NCBI GenBank assembly: GCA_027065245.1
Contig: JAMOOS010000268.1
Location: 1-7,284, forward strand
Source: Desulfuromonadaceae bacterium
Lineage (GTDB): Bacteria > Desulfobacterota > Desulfuromonadia > Desulfuromonadales > Desulfuromonadaceae
Direction of reading: 5' to 3'
Length of the DNA stretch: 7,284 bases
Shown: in pieces, positions 1 to 6,913 of the stretch
How positions within the stretch are numbered: position 1 is the stretch's first letter
Layout: every line of letters begins with the position of its first letter
Notes under the pieces: model-generated
Databases searched by the model: none
Told to the model about the DNA's origin: nothing
The model's input: the letters and a program-made list of their open reading frames with translations, nothing else
Translations under genes and position numbers: made by a program

Positions 1-1
1 T

Positions 2-439
2 CTGCCGATTATTTTTTCCGCTCATCCGCGCACGCGCAAGCGGCTGGAATCGGCGGGGGTAGTGCTGGATGAACGGATACAATGCCTGAAGCCGCTGGGT
101 TTTTTTGATTACATCAAACTGCAGAGTGCGGCGCGCTGTGTTATCTCTGACAGTGGCACCATCACCGAGGAGGCGTCGCTGCTGGGGTTTCCCGCCATTA
201 CCATCCGCCAGGCGCATGAGCGTCCCGAGGGGATGGATGAAGGCACTCTGATTATGTGCGGCCTGAAGGCGGCGACGGTGGTTGCCGCCATCGACGTGGT
301 GTGTGCCCAGCACAGCCAGGCGCCGCCGCGGCCGGTGGCCGACTATCAGGTGCCTGATGTGGCGCGCAAGGTGGTGCGCATCATTATGAGTTATACCGAC
401 TACGTAAACCGCAGCGTGTGGAAGAAGTATTGCAGCTGA
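2..439 (+). CDS. fnlC: UDP-L-FucNAc-forming 2-epimerase FnlC/WbjD, C-terminal part (5' end outside window)
   Basis: Only the last 145 residues are present; the reading frame is open from base 2 to the TGA at 437-439. The fragment belongs to the non-hydrolysing UDP-GlcNAc 2-epimerase fold and specifically to the FnlC/WbjD/Cap5G branch. That branch converts UDP-2-acetamido-2,6-dideoxy-L-talose to UDP-L-FucNAc in the cytoplasm. Diagnostic segments are SAHPRTRKRLE, the LGFFDYIKLQ stretch, SDSGTITEE, and AHERPEGMDEGTLIM; ordinary WecB reads differently at the last site. The ending VVRIIMSYTDYV...VWKKY closely resembles the C-terminus I remember for E. coli FnlC. Full-length family members are about 370-380 residues, so roughly 230 are missing upstream, where FnlA and FnlB homologues would be expected. 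The stop overlaps the next gene's ATG by one base (TGATG). WecB itself is the less likely alternative. Confidence 0.9.
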   Translation: MPIIFSAHPRTRKRLESAGVVLDERIQCLKPLGFFDYIKLQSAARCVISDSGTITEEASLLGFPAITIRQAHERPEGMDEGTLIMCGLKAATVVAAIDVVCAQHSQAPPRPVADYQVPDVARKVVRIIMSYTDYVNRSVWKKYCS

Positions 440-1683
440 TGAAGATTCTCGTGGTTAGCCAGTATTTCTGGCCGGAGGAGTTTCGTATCAACGATCTGGT
501 GGCCGGTCTGACCGAGCGCGGTCATCAGGTGACGGTGGTGACGGGGTTACCCAACTATCCCGGCGGACGGCTGTTTGCCGGTTACAGCGTGTTCGGGCCG
601 CTGCGGCAGCGTTATGGCGGCGCCGAAGTGGTGCGAATCCCACTGATTCCGCGCGGTTCTTCTCTGGCGTATCTGGCGGTTAACTACATCTCGTTTGCCG
701 TTGCGGCTACGCTGCTGGCACCGCTGCGCTGCAGCGGCGATTACGACGCTATCTTTGTGTTTGAACCGTCGCCGGTAACGGTGGCTATTCCGGCGCTGGC
801 GCTCAAGTGGCGCAGTGGCGCGCCGCTGCTGTTCTGGGTGCAGGATATGTGGCCGCACAGTCTCAGTGCCACCGGCGCGGTGCGCAACCGGACTCTGCTG
901 GCCGCTGTGGATGTGCTGGTGCGCTGGATTTATCGCGGTTGCGATCTGGTGCTGGCGCAGTCGCGGGCGTTTATCCCTCTGTTGCGTAAGCAGCGCGTGG
1001 CGGCGGAGAAGATTGTCTATTTTCCCAACAGTGTCGAGGAGCATTATCATCCGGTGACGCAGGTGCCCGACGATGTAAAAGCGCTGCTGCCGACGGGATT
1101 TGTAGTGATGTTTGCCGGTAATATCGGTGTGGCGCAGGATTTTGCCACGGTGCTGGCGGCGGCGCAGCGCCTGCGTGACCAGCGGGATATCCACTGGGTG
1201 ATTGTCGGTGACGGCAGTCGGCGCGACTGGCTGCGTCAGCAGGTGCAACAGCGCGGGCTGGAGGAGCAGGTGCATCTGCCCGGCCGTTATCCGGTGGAGC
1301 GGATGAGCGATTTTTTTGCCGCTGCCCAGGTGTTGCTGGTGACGCTGAAAAAAGATCCGGTGCTGGCGGCTACCATTCCGTCCAAAGTACAGTCGTATAT
1401 GGCGTGTGGCAAGGCGGTGGTAGCGGCGCTGGACGGCGAGGGAGCGCGTATTGTGGCAGAAAGCGGCTGCGGGTTCGCCTCGGCAGCCGAGGATGCCGCC
1501 GCCCTGGCGGAAAATGTGTTGCGCGCCCGCAACATGCCGCCGCAGGAACTGGCGCTGATGGGGCGGCGCGGGCGCGATTACTGCCGAGCCAATTTCGACC
1601 GTCAGGCGCAGCTTGATCATCTGGAACAGTTGTTGCGCAAGGTGGCGACGCAACGGGGAGGTAGCAGTGGGCGAAAAAGCTGA
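439..1683 (+). CDS. wbuB: WbuB-family GT4 glycosyltransferase (probable L-FucNAc transferase)
   Basis: A 414-residue cytoplasmic or membrane-associated glycosyltransferase with the two-domain GT-B layout, matching the usual WbuB length of about 400. The N-terminal acceptor domain opens with VVSQYFWPEEFRIND (residues 5-19) and LPNYPGG, followed by WVQDMWP at 133-139 and the family segment VRWIYRGCDLVLAQS. The C-terminal nucleotide-sugar domain has FAGNIG (225-230), IVGDGS (255-260), PSKVQSYMACGK (314-325) and DGEGARIVAE (332-341), the usual place for donor-contacting acidic residues. The ATG at 439 was chosen because homology begins at MKILVV; an in-frame GTG at 418 would add seven unconserved residues. 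A weak GGAAG lies upstream at 420-424. In E. coli O26-type clusters WbuB follows FnlABC and is linked to L-FucNAc transfer. The same neighbourhood here supports that donor, but the linkage and acceptor cannot be read from sequence. Confidence 0.9.
   Translation: MKILVVSQYFWPEEFRINDLVAGLTERGHQVTVVTGLPNYPGGRLFAGYSVFGPLRQRYGGAEVVRIPLIPRGSSLAYLAVNYISFAVAATLLAPLRCSGDYDAIFVFEPSPVTVAIPALALKWRSGAPLLFWVQDMWPHSLSATGAVRNRTLLAAVDVLVRWIYRGCDLVLAQSRAFIPLLRKQRVAAEKIVYFPNSVEEHYHPVTQVPDDVKALLPTGFVVMFAGNIGVAQDFATVLAAAQRLRDQRDIHWVIVGDGSRRDWLRQQVQQRGLEEQVHLPGRYPVERMSDFFAAAQVLLVTLKKDPVLAATIPSKVQSYMACGKAVVAALDGEGARIVAESGCGFASAAEDAAALAENVLRARNMPPQELALMGRRGRDYCRANFDRQAQLDHLEQLLRKVATQRGGSSGRKS
1655..1661 (+). promoter_or_regulatory. 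Strong Shine-Dalgarno that sets the GTG start at 1667
   Basis: GGGGAGG lies five bases before the GTG at 1667, inside the end of the glycosyltransferase gene. The Rossmann motif follows within 13 residues of this GTG. An in-frame ATG at 1613 would add 18 residues of out-of-frame glycosyltransferase sequence, so 1667 is preferred. Confidence 0.75.
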
Positions 1684-3208
1684 ACAGCGATGTGTGCTGG
1701 TTACCGGTGGCAGCGGTTTTGTCGCGGCGGCGCTGGTGCGTCACCTGCTTGCCAGCGGCGCTTACAGGGTGCTGGTGGCACTGCGCTCGCCCGTGGCGGT
1801 GGCGCCGCCGGGGGCACAGGTGGTTTACCGCGGCGAATTGGACGGCGCCAGTGATGTCGATGACGCGGTTAACGGCGTGGATGTGGTGGTGCATTGTGCC
1901 GCCCGGGTTCATGTTATGCGTGAGCGCAGCGCCGATCCGGCGGCGGAGTTCCGGCGTGCCAATGTGGACGCCACCGTCAATCTGGCCCGCCGCGCCGCCG
2001 CGCAGGGGGTGAAGCGGTTCATCTTTTTAAGCACCATAAAGGTCAACGGCGAACAGAGTCAACCCGGGCGGCCTTTGCGCGCCGCCGATCCGCCGCAGGC
2101 GAGCGATCCCTACGCCATCTCCAAACTTGAGGCGGAGCGGCAGCTGTTTGACCTGGCGCATGCCACCGGGCTGGAGGTGGTGGTAATCCGTCCGCCGCTG
2201 GTGTACGGCCCCGGTGTCAAGGGTAATTTCCGTACTTTGATCAGCATGGTGCGTCGCGGTGTGCCGCTGCCGCTGGCGGCGCTGGACAACCGCCGTTCGC
2301 TGCTGGCGCTGGATAATCTGGTAGATCTGATCAGTCGTTGTCTCGATCATCCTGCGGCCGCCGGACAGGTGTTGCTGGCATGCGATGGCGAGGATCTGTC
2401 CACGCCGCAGTTGCTGCGGCGGGTGGCGGCGGCGCTGCAACGGCGGGCGCGGCTGGTGGCGGTACCGCCGGTGCTGCTGCAACGACTGGCGGCGCTGCTG
2501 GGACGAGAGGAGATGCTGCGCCGTTTGTGCGGCAATCTGCAGGTGGATGACAGCGCCACGCGGCAATTGCTCAACTGGCAGCCACCACTGGATGTGGACA
2601 GCGCCCTGCGCCGGGCCGTGGCACTGCCGCCCGCTGCTGGTTATCGCGGTAAAAGACTGCTCGATATTGTTGTGGCGCTGACGGCGCTGGTGCCGCTGAC
2701 ACCGCTGCTGGCGGCGGTGGCGCTGGCGGTAAAATGTACCTCGCCGGGGCCGGTGCTGTACTGGTCTTACCGGGTAGGGCGCGACAACGCCATCTTCAAA
2801 ATGCCCAAGTTTCGCACCATGCGGGTGGATACGCCCGCCGTGGCCACCCACCTGCTCACTGATCCACAACGCTATCTTACCCGTGTCGGGCCGCTGCTGC
2901 GCCGCACCAGTCTGGACGAGCTGCCCCAGTTGTGGAGCATACTCAAGGGCGATATGAGCATTGTCGGACCGCGTCCGGCGCTGTTCAATCAGGACGATCT
3001 CATCGTTTTGCGCAGCGCCGCAGGGGTGCAGCGCCTTACGCCGGGACTGACCGGCTGGGCGCAGATCAACGGCCGCGATGAACTGCCCATCCCGGTCAAA
3101 GTTGAACTGGATGAATACTATCTGCACCATTGCAGCCCGGCACTGGATCTGCGCATCATCGCCCGCACTGCTTTCAACGTGCTCAAGCGAGATGGAGTAG
3201 CCCATTGA
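1667..3208 (+). CDS. Fused NAD-dependent sugar epimerase/4-reductase and PglC/WcaJ-type phosphoglycosyl transferase
   Basis: A 513-residue bifunctional protein. Residues 1-~315 are an extended SDR of the WbpV/WbjF/Gne kind, with TGGSGF (13-18), a catalytic Ser/Thr at 122-123, and Tyr149 with Lys153 in YAISK. Its RRSLLALDNLVDLI and DGEDLSTPQLLRR segments are typical of this group in O-antigen clusters. Residues ~326-513 form a complete monotopic phosphoglycosyl transferase. It starts with KRLLDI and a hydrophobic re-entrant helix carrying Thr-Pro (345-346, usually Ser-Pro). KFRTM (381-385), the catalytic Asp-Glu pair (417-418), GPRP (434-437) and LTPGLTGWAQING follow. A short linker of about ten residues joins the halves with no stop or frameshift. 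The gene overlaps the glycosyltransferase by 17 bases. Likely role (inference): reduce a UDP-4-keto-6-deoxy-GlcNAc at C4, then transfer the sugar phosphate to undecaprenyl phosphate at the inner membrane. The N-terminal half could instead be a UDP-GlcNAc/Glc 4-epimerase. Confidence 0.9.
   Translation: MGEKAEQRCVLVTGGSGFVAAALVRHLLASGAYRVLVALRSPVAVAPPGAQVVYRGELDGASDVDDAVNGVDVVVHCAARVHVMRERSADPAAEFRRANVDATVNLARRAAAQGVKRFIFLSTIKVNGEQSQPGRPLRAADPPQASDPYAISKLEAERQLFDLAHATGLEVVVIRPPLVYGPGVKGNFRTLISMVRRGVPLPLAALDNRRSLLALDNLVDLISRCLDHPAAAGQVLLACDGEDLSTPQLLRRVAAALQRRARLVAVPPVLLQRLAALLGREEMLRRLCGNLQVDDSATRQLLNWQPPLDVDSALRRAVALPPAAGYRGKRLLDIVVALTALVPLTPLLAAVALAVKCTSPGPVLYWSYRVGRDNAIFKMPKFRTMRVDTPAVATHLLTDPQRYLTRVGPLLRRTSLDELPQLWSILKGDMSIVGPRPALFNQDDLIVLRSAAGVQRLTPGLTGWAQINGRDELPIPVKVELDEYYLHHCSPALDLRIIARTAFNVLKRDGVAH
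3194..3197 (+). promoter_or_regulatory. Ribosome binding site for the TTG start of wbpM
   Basis: GGAG sits seven bases before a TTG at 3205. That TTG overlaps the preceding stop in the four-base TTGA junction typical of translational coupling. No ATG or GTG lies suitably placed before the first membrane helix, which decides for the rare TTG start. Confidence 0.65.
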
Positions 3209-5127
3209 GTGCCCCGCTGCTGCAACGGCTGCTGCGGCGGCGCCTGCCGTTTATCGTGGCGATAAACGCCGCCATTGTGGTGCTGGCGTTCTATCTGGCT
3301 TTTGCCGTGCATGTGGAGTATATGACGGCACCGGCGACCATGGCGGTGTTGCGGCGCATGCTGCCGGCGGTGCTGCTGATAAAACTGCTGGTGTTCTGGC
3401 GCTACGGCTTGTTTCGCGGCTGGTGGCGCTATGTGTCCATGGAAGATGTCATCGCCATCTTCAAGGCCAATATGGTGGCTTCGGCAGTGGTGATCGCCTA
3501 CGCGGTGTTTGTCCATCGCCTTGATCATATCCCCCGTTCCACCCTGTTGCTGGACGGCCTGTTCTGTTTCACTTTTATCGCCGGTATCCGTTTTGCCGTG
3601 CGCGCCTGGCGCGAGCATTTTCTCCCCATGGGAGATGGCGCCGGGCAGACGCGGGTGCTTATCGCCGGAGCTGGTGATGCCGGTCTGATGATTGCGCGAG
3701 AGCTGCGCATGAACCGTAAGCTCAACTATCTGGCCGTCGGCTTTGTCGACGACGACAAACGCAAGCGCCGCGCCACGCTGCACGGCTTGCCGGTGCTGGG
3801 GCGCTGCAAGGATATCGCTGCCATCTGTGCGCGGGAGCAGGTGGACGAAGTGGTGATCGCCATTCCGTCTGCTACCGGTCGCCAGGTGAGCCGGATAGTG
3901 CAGTTTTGTCGCGCTGCCGGAGTACGCTACAAAACTCTGCCCAGTGTCGGCGGTCTGCTCGACGGTTCGGTATCGGTGCAGCAGCTTAAGGATGTGTCGC
4001 TGGAGGATCTGCTCGGGCGCGAACAGGTGCATCTGGACGACGAGATAATTTCGGCCTGCCTGCGCGACAAGCGGGTGCTGGTTACCGGCGCCGGTGGCAG
4101 CATCGGCAGCGAACTGTGCCGCCAGATCGTCAATTTCGCTCCGGCGCAGCTGGTGATGTTTGATAACGGCGAAACAGCGTTGTTCAATATCGACAAGGAG
4201 TTGCGCGCTTTGGCCCCCCGACTGGAGGTTGTGGCGGTGGTGGGTGATATCCGCTACCGCGCGCGGGTAGAGGCGATCTTTGCCGAATATCGCCCGCAGG
4301 TGGTCTTTCACGCCGCCGCTTACAAACATGTGCCGCTGATGGAGCTGAATCCGGCCGAGGCGGTAAATAATAACGTGCGTGGCACCATGGTGATGGCGCA
4401 GACGGCGAACAACCACGCCGTGGAGCGTTTTGTGATGATTTCCACCGATAAGGCGGTTAATCCCACCAATGTGATGGGAGCGAGCAAGCGGGTGGCGGAA
4501 AAATTTGTTCAGGCGCTGGCAGCGACCAGTGTCACCCGTTTTGTAACGGTGCGCTTTGGTAACGTACTGGGCAGCAACGGAAGCGTTATCCCCACATTTA
4601 CCGAGCAGATAAAAGCCGGCGGCCCGGTTACGGTGACCCACAAGGAGATCACCCGTTTTTTTATGACCATCCCCGAAGCGGCGCAACTGGTGCTGCAGGC
4701 CGGCAGTATGGGCGCTGGCGGCGAGATTTTTCTGCTCGATATGGGTGAGCCGGTGAAAATTCTCGATCTGGCTAAAGAGTTGATTCGCTTAAGTGGCAAG
4801 GAGCCGTATCGCGATATTGATATCGAGTTTACCGGTCTGCGTCCCGGCGAAAAACTGTACGAGGAATTGCTGTTGGCTGGTGAGGGGGTAAAGCCGACAG
4901 CGCACGAAAAAATTTGCGTAGCCGCCGCCGTACATGAAGATGCTGCAACGCTGGAAGAGCAACTGGAGCAGTTGTTTGCCGCGGCGCGTCGGCTTGACCT
5001 GGTGGCGGTGCTTGACTGGTTGCAGCGCATTGTGCCGGAATATTGCCCGGCGCGGCACTGCTCGGCGCGTACACTCAATGGCGGTGGCCATTCAACAGAC
5101 AATGAGGTGACGGATAATCATGATTAA
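3205..5127 (+). CDS. wbpM: WbpM-type membrane-anchored UDP-GlcNAc 4,6-dehydratase
   Basis: A 640-residue protein, near the usual 600-670 of the long WbpM/CapD/PglF family. About four hydrophobic helices (roughly residues 15-36, 52-68, 89-105 and 112-130) anchor it in the inner membrane. Two Rossmann-type domains follow. The first has IAGAGDAG at 153-160. The second, catalytic one has TGAGGSIG at 294-301 and STDKA at 413-417. Met424 and Lys428 in VMGASK give the Met-Lys (SMK) signature of long family members rather than Tyr-Lys. LRPGEKLYEELL (545-556) and the terminal IVPEYCP are also family marks. The reaction is UDP-GlcNAc to UDP-2-acetamido-2,6-dideoxy-4-hexulose, the precursor of UDP-QuiNAc and D-FucNAc. 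The gene follows the fusion gene, which could supply the next two steps. A hydrophilic tail of about 25 residues after PEYCP runs into yicC, overlapping it by eight bases. C5 stereochemistry cannot be predicted from sequence alone. Confidence 0.92.
   Translation: MSAPLLQRLLRRRLPFIVAINAAIVVLAFYLAFAVHVEYMTAPATMAVLRRMLPAVLLIKLLVFWRYGLFRGWWRYVSMEDVIAIFKANMVASAVVIAYAVFVHRLDHIPRSTLLLDGLFCFTFIAGIRFAVRAWREHFLPMGDGAGQTRVLIAGAGDAGLMIARELRMNRKLNYLAVGFVDDDKRKRRATLHGLPVLGRCKDIAAICAREQVDEVVIAIPSATGRQVSRIVQFCRAAGVRYKTLPSVGGLLDGSVSVQQLKDVSLEDLLGREQVHLDDEIISACLRDKRVLVTGAGGSIGSELCRQIVNFAPAQLVMFDNGETALFNIDKELRALAPRLEVVAVVGDIRYRARVEAIFAEYRPQVVFHAAAYKHVPLMELNPAEAVNNNVRGTMVMAQTANNHAVERFVMISTDKAVNPTNVMGASKRVAEKFVQALAATSVTRFVTVRFGNVLGSNGSVIPTFTEQIKAGGPVTVTHKEITRFFMTIPEAAQLVLQAGSMGAGGEIFLLDMGEPVKILDLAKELIRLSGKEPYRDIDIEFTGLRPGEKLYEELLLAGEGVKPTAHEKICVAAAVHEDAATLEEQLEQLFAAARRLDLVAVLDWLQRIVPEYCPARHCSARTLNGGGHSTDNEVTDNHD
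5104..5110 (+). promoter_or_regulatory. Shine-Dalgarno of yicC inside the end of wbpM
   Basis: GAGGTGA lies nine bases before the yicC ATG at 5120. It is translated as part of the wbpM tail, so ribosomes finishing wbpM pass over the yicC initiation region. This supports the 5120 start. Confidence 0.7.
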
Positions 5128-5998
5128 AAGTATGACCGGCTACGGCAAGGCTGTGCTGCAGGGGGAAGACGCCAGCTACTGTATAGAAATTAAAACAGTT
5201 AATCATCGCTACGCCGATATCGGCATCAAGATGCCGCGGGCGCTGCTGTTTGCCGAGCGGGCGCTGAAAAAGCAGGTGGCGGCCCGCCTGGTGCGTGGTA
5301 AAATAGATGTCTTTGTCAGCCGTGATAGCGGTGAAAACGCCGCTCAGCTGCCGCAGATAAACGAATCTCTGGCGGCGGAATATGTAAAGATTTTTCGCGC
5401 ATTGAGCAGTGCCCACGGCCTTGATGGCGGAGTGCCGCTGGAGCTGGTGGCGGCGCAGAAGGATGTGATTACCGTGCGCGAGGCGGATATGGACGAAGAG
5501 CAGGTGAGCGCCAATCTGACACGCGCCCTGGATCTGGCCATCGACGCCGTTGATGCCATGCGCCGCGCCGAAGGGGAGGCGTTGCAGCGCGATATCTCCG
5601 CCCGGCTTGAGCAGGTGAAACGGCTGCTTAAGGCGGTGGAGGAACGCGCGCCGCAGGTAGCGCCGGAATGGCAGGAGAAGCTGCGTCAGCGCCTGGATCG
5701 ACTCTACGAAGATGGCGATGTCGACCCGCAGCGGCTGGCACAGGAGGTGGCCATCTTTGCCGACCGCTGCGATATCAGCGAGGAAATAGTCCGTTTCAAC
5801 AGCCATCTCGACCAGTTGCAGGCGCTGTTTGCCAGTAACGATGCCGTGGGGCGGCAGATGGATTTTCTGCTGCAGGAACTCAACCGCGAAACCAACACCA
5901 TGGGTTCCAAATCCAACGACGCCGAACTGACCACCACCGTGGTAGCCATTAAGGCGGAGTTGGAGAAGATACGCGAACAGGTGCAGAATATTGAGTAG
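5120..5998 (+). CDS. yicC: YicC/YloC-family endoribonuclease
   Basis: A complete 292-residue protein, the normal length for YicC/YloC. It opens with the family start MIKSMTGYGKA, and KTVNHRYADIGIKMP (25-39) and LVRGKIDVFVS are typical of the N-terminal domain. The C-terminal DUF1732 region shows the conserved EVAIFADRCDISEE block, then FLLQELNRETNTMGSKSND (the NRETNTMGSK part is 255-264) and an ending of VVAIKAELEKIREQVQNIE. Family members are cytoplasmic endoribonucleases: E. coli YicC acts on RNAs including the small RNA RyhB, and B. subtilis YloC is related. The start overlaps the wbpM stop by eight bases and gmk begins 19 bases downstream, so it looks like the first gene of the housekeeping operon. 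No separate intergenic promoter region exists. The RNA targets in this organism are unknown. Confidence 0.95.
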   Translation: MIKSMTGYGKAVLQGEDASYCIEIKTVNHRYADIGIKMPRALLFAERALKKQVAARLVRGKIDVFVSRDSGENAAQLPQINESLAAEYVKIFRALSSAHGLDGGVPLELVAAQKDVITVREADMDEEQVSANLTRALDLAIDAVDAMRRAEGEALQRDISARLEQVKRLLKAVEERAPQVAPEWQEKLRQRLDRLYEDGDVDPQRLAQEVAIFADRCDISEEIVRFNSHLDQLQALFASNDAVGRQMDFLLQELNRETNTMGSKSNDAELTTTVVAIKAELEKIREQVQNIE

Positions 5999-6003
5999 GA
6001 CGT

Positions 6004-6012
6004 GGAGAGGAG
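6004..6012 (+). promoter_or_regulatory. Strong Shine-Dalgarno that sets the gmk start
   Basis: GGAGAGGAG lies five bases before the ATG at 6018. An in-frame TTG at 5991 would add nine residues and overlap yicC, but homology to guanylate kinase begins at the 6018 ATG. Confidence 0.75.
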
Positions 6013-6017
6013 AAACA

Positions 6018-6650
6018 ATGGAGCGTCAGGGCATTCTCTATGTGGTGTCGGCGCCGTCCGGGGCGGGAAAAACCACCCTGTGTGATGCTGTGGTTGACAT
6101 CTATCCCTCTTTGGGGCAGTCTGTATCGTTCACTACTCGGCAGCGGCGGGGTAACGAGGTGGACGGGGTGGATTATCACTTTGTCAGCCGGGAGCGTTTT
6201 GACGCCATGGTCGCCGGTGGCGAGTTTGTCGAGTGGGCCGAGGTGCACGGCAATTGCTACGGTACGGCGTTGGCAACTTTGCGCCAGGCGCAGCAGCAGG
6301 GGCGTGATATCCTGCTGGATATCGACGTGCAGGGGGCAGCCCAGCTTAAACGGCAGCATCTGCCGGCGGTGTTTGTCTTTATCGCGCCGCCGTCGCTGGA
6401 TGAGTTGCGTCGTCGCCTGGCCGGGCGCGCTACCGACAGCGAAGATGTTATCGCCGCCCGGCTGGAAAACGCCCGTGGCGAGCTTGAACAGGCGCACTGG
6501 TACGATTATATTATTATTAATGACCAGCTTGATGCAGCGGTGGCCAGCTTTGCCGCTGTTATTGCCGCTGAGCGGTGTCGCACCAGGCTGGTGTACACAA
6601 CGCTGCGGCACCGGCTGGGTTTGCCTGCCGCCGCAGGGATACAGGAGTAG
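6018..6650 (+). CDS. gmk: Guanylate kinase
   Basis: A 210-residue cytoplasmic enzyme, the expected size, that phosphorylates GMP to GDP with ATP. The P-loop is APSGAGKT at residues 12-19, preceded by LYVVS as in E. coli Gmk. The GMP-binding region reads VSFTTRQRRGNEVDGVDYHFV, followed by FVEWAEVHGNCYGT. DILLDIDVQGA is the Walker-B-like strand, RRRLAGRATDSEDVIAARL is the lid, and DYIIIND is near the C-terminus. All key motifs are intact. It sits 19 bases after yicC and six before rpoZ. Its product GDP feeds the GTP pool from which the downstream RelA/SpoT homologue could make (p)ppGpp, a common functional grouping. Confidence 0.97.
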   Translation: MERQGILYVVSAPSGAGKTTLCDAVVDIYPSLGQSVSFTTRQRRGNEVDGVDYHFVSRERFDAMVAGGEFVEWAEVHGNCYGTALATLRQAQQQGRDILLDIDVQGAAQLKRQHLPAVFVFIAPPSLDELRRRLAGRATDSEDVIAARLENARGELEQAHWYDYIIINDQLDAAVASFAAVIAAERCRTRLVYTTLRHRLGLPAAAGIQE

Positions 6651-6656
6651 AATACA

Positions 6657-6866
6657 ATGGCAAGAGTTACCGTAGAAGATTGTCTGGAAGTTATCGACAA
6701 CCGTTTTTTGCTGACCATGGTGGCGGCCAAGCGCGCCAAGCAGCTCTATCGCGGCGCACCACCGCTGGTGGAAAATGTGTCCGGCAATAAAAAAGTTGTT
6801 CTGGCGCTGCGTGAGATTGCTGCCGGAAAAATCGAATTTGAAGCGCCGGATACCCGTACTTACTGA
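6657..6866 (+). CDS. rpoZ: RNA polymerase omega subunit
   Basis: A 69-residue complete protein. MARVTVEDCLEVIDNRF is the canonical omega N-terminus, followed by LTMVAAKRAKQLYRG and KKVVLALREIAAGKI, the conserved core that folds around the beta-prime C-terminus and aids RNA polymerase assembly. It lacks the acidic/glutamine-rich C-terminal tail that makes the E. coli protein 91 residues; a short form is what I recall for Geobacter-type bacteria. Residues 2-5 (ARVT) correspond to the omega part of ppGpp binding site 1 in E. coli RNA polymerase. An AGGAG at 6643-6647 lies nine bases before the ATG, overlapping the end of gmk, so the two are probably translated together. Confidence 0.97.
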   Translation: MARVTVEDCLEVIDNRFLLTMVAAKRAKQLYRGAPPLVENVSGNKKVVLALREIAAGKIEFEAPDTRTY

Positions 6867-6913
6867 TTGTCTGTTCACTTGCCGGGCGCCGGATTGTTGC
6901 GGCGGTATCTGCC

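Noticed and set aside
418..438. Earlier GTG start for the glycosyltransferase
   Set aside because: It adds seven residues not expected in the family; the ATG at 439 fits the conserved N-terminus and the TGATG overlap.
547..1653. Antisense open frame of 368 codons opposite the glycosyltransferase
   Set aside because: Same shadow composition (His, Arg, Gln) with no motif; the plus-strand gene is clearly real.
2027..3205. Antisense open frame of 392 codons opposite the fusion gene
   Set aside because: Low-complexity Gln/Arg/His translation without domains; a by-product of the coding strand.
3118..4686. Long antisense open frame of 522 codons opposite wbpM
   Set aside because: Its translation is rich in His, Arg and Gln with no recognisable domain, and it lies opposite an intact conserved gene. 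Strong codon bias in GC-rich genes keeps the opposite frame free of stops.
5012..5043. Possible promoter inside wbpM: TTGACT followed by GAATAT
   Set aside because: The spacer is about 20 bases, longer than the optimum of 16-18, and the -10 match is weak. It is not convincing without start-site data.
5113..5118. GATAAT as a -10 element ahead of yicC
   Set aside because: It abuts the ATG at 5120, so transcription would begin inside the gene, and the upstream -35 match is poor.
6506..6521. ATT-rich repeat in gmk
   Set aside because: It encodes the conserved DYIIIND segment of guanylate kinase, so it is coding sequence and not a repeat element.
6882..6892. Small CCGG-GCG-CCGG hairpin between rpoZ and rel as a possible terminator
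   Set aside because: The stem is only four base pairs and no T-run follows; the operon most likely continues into rel.
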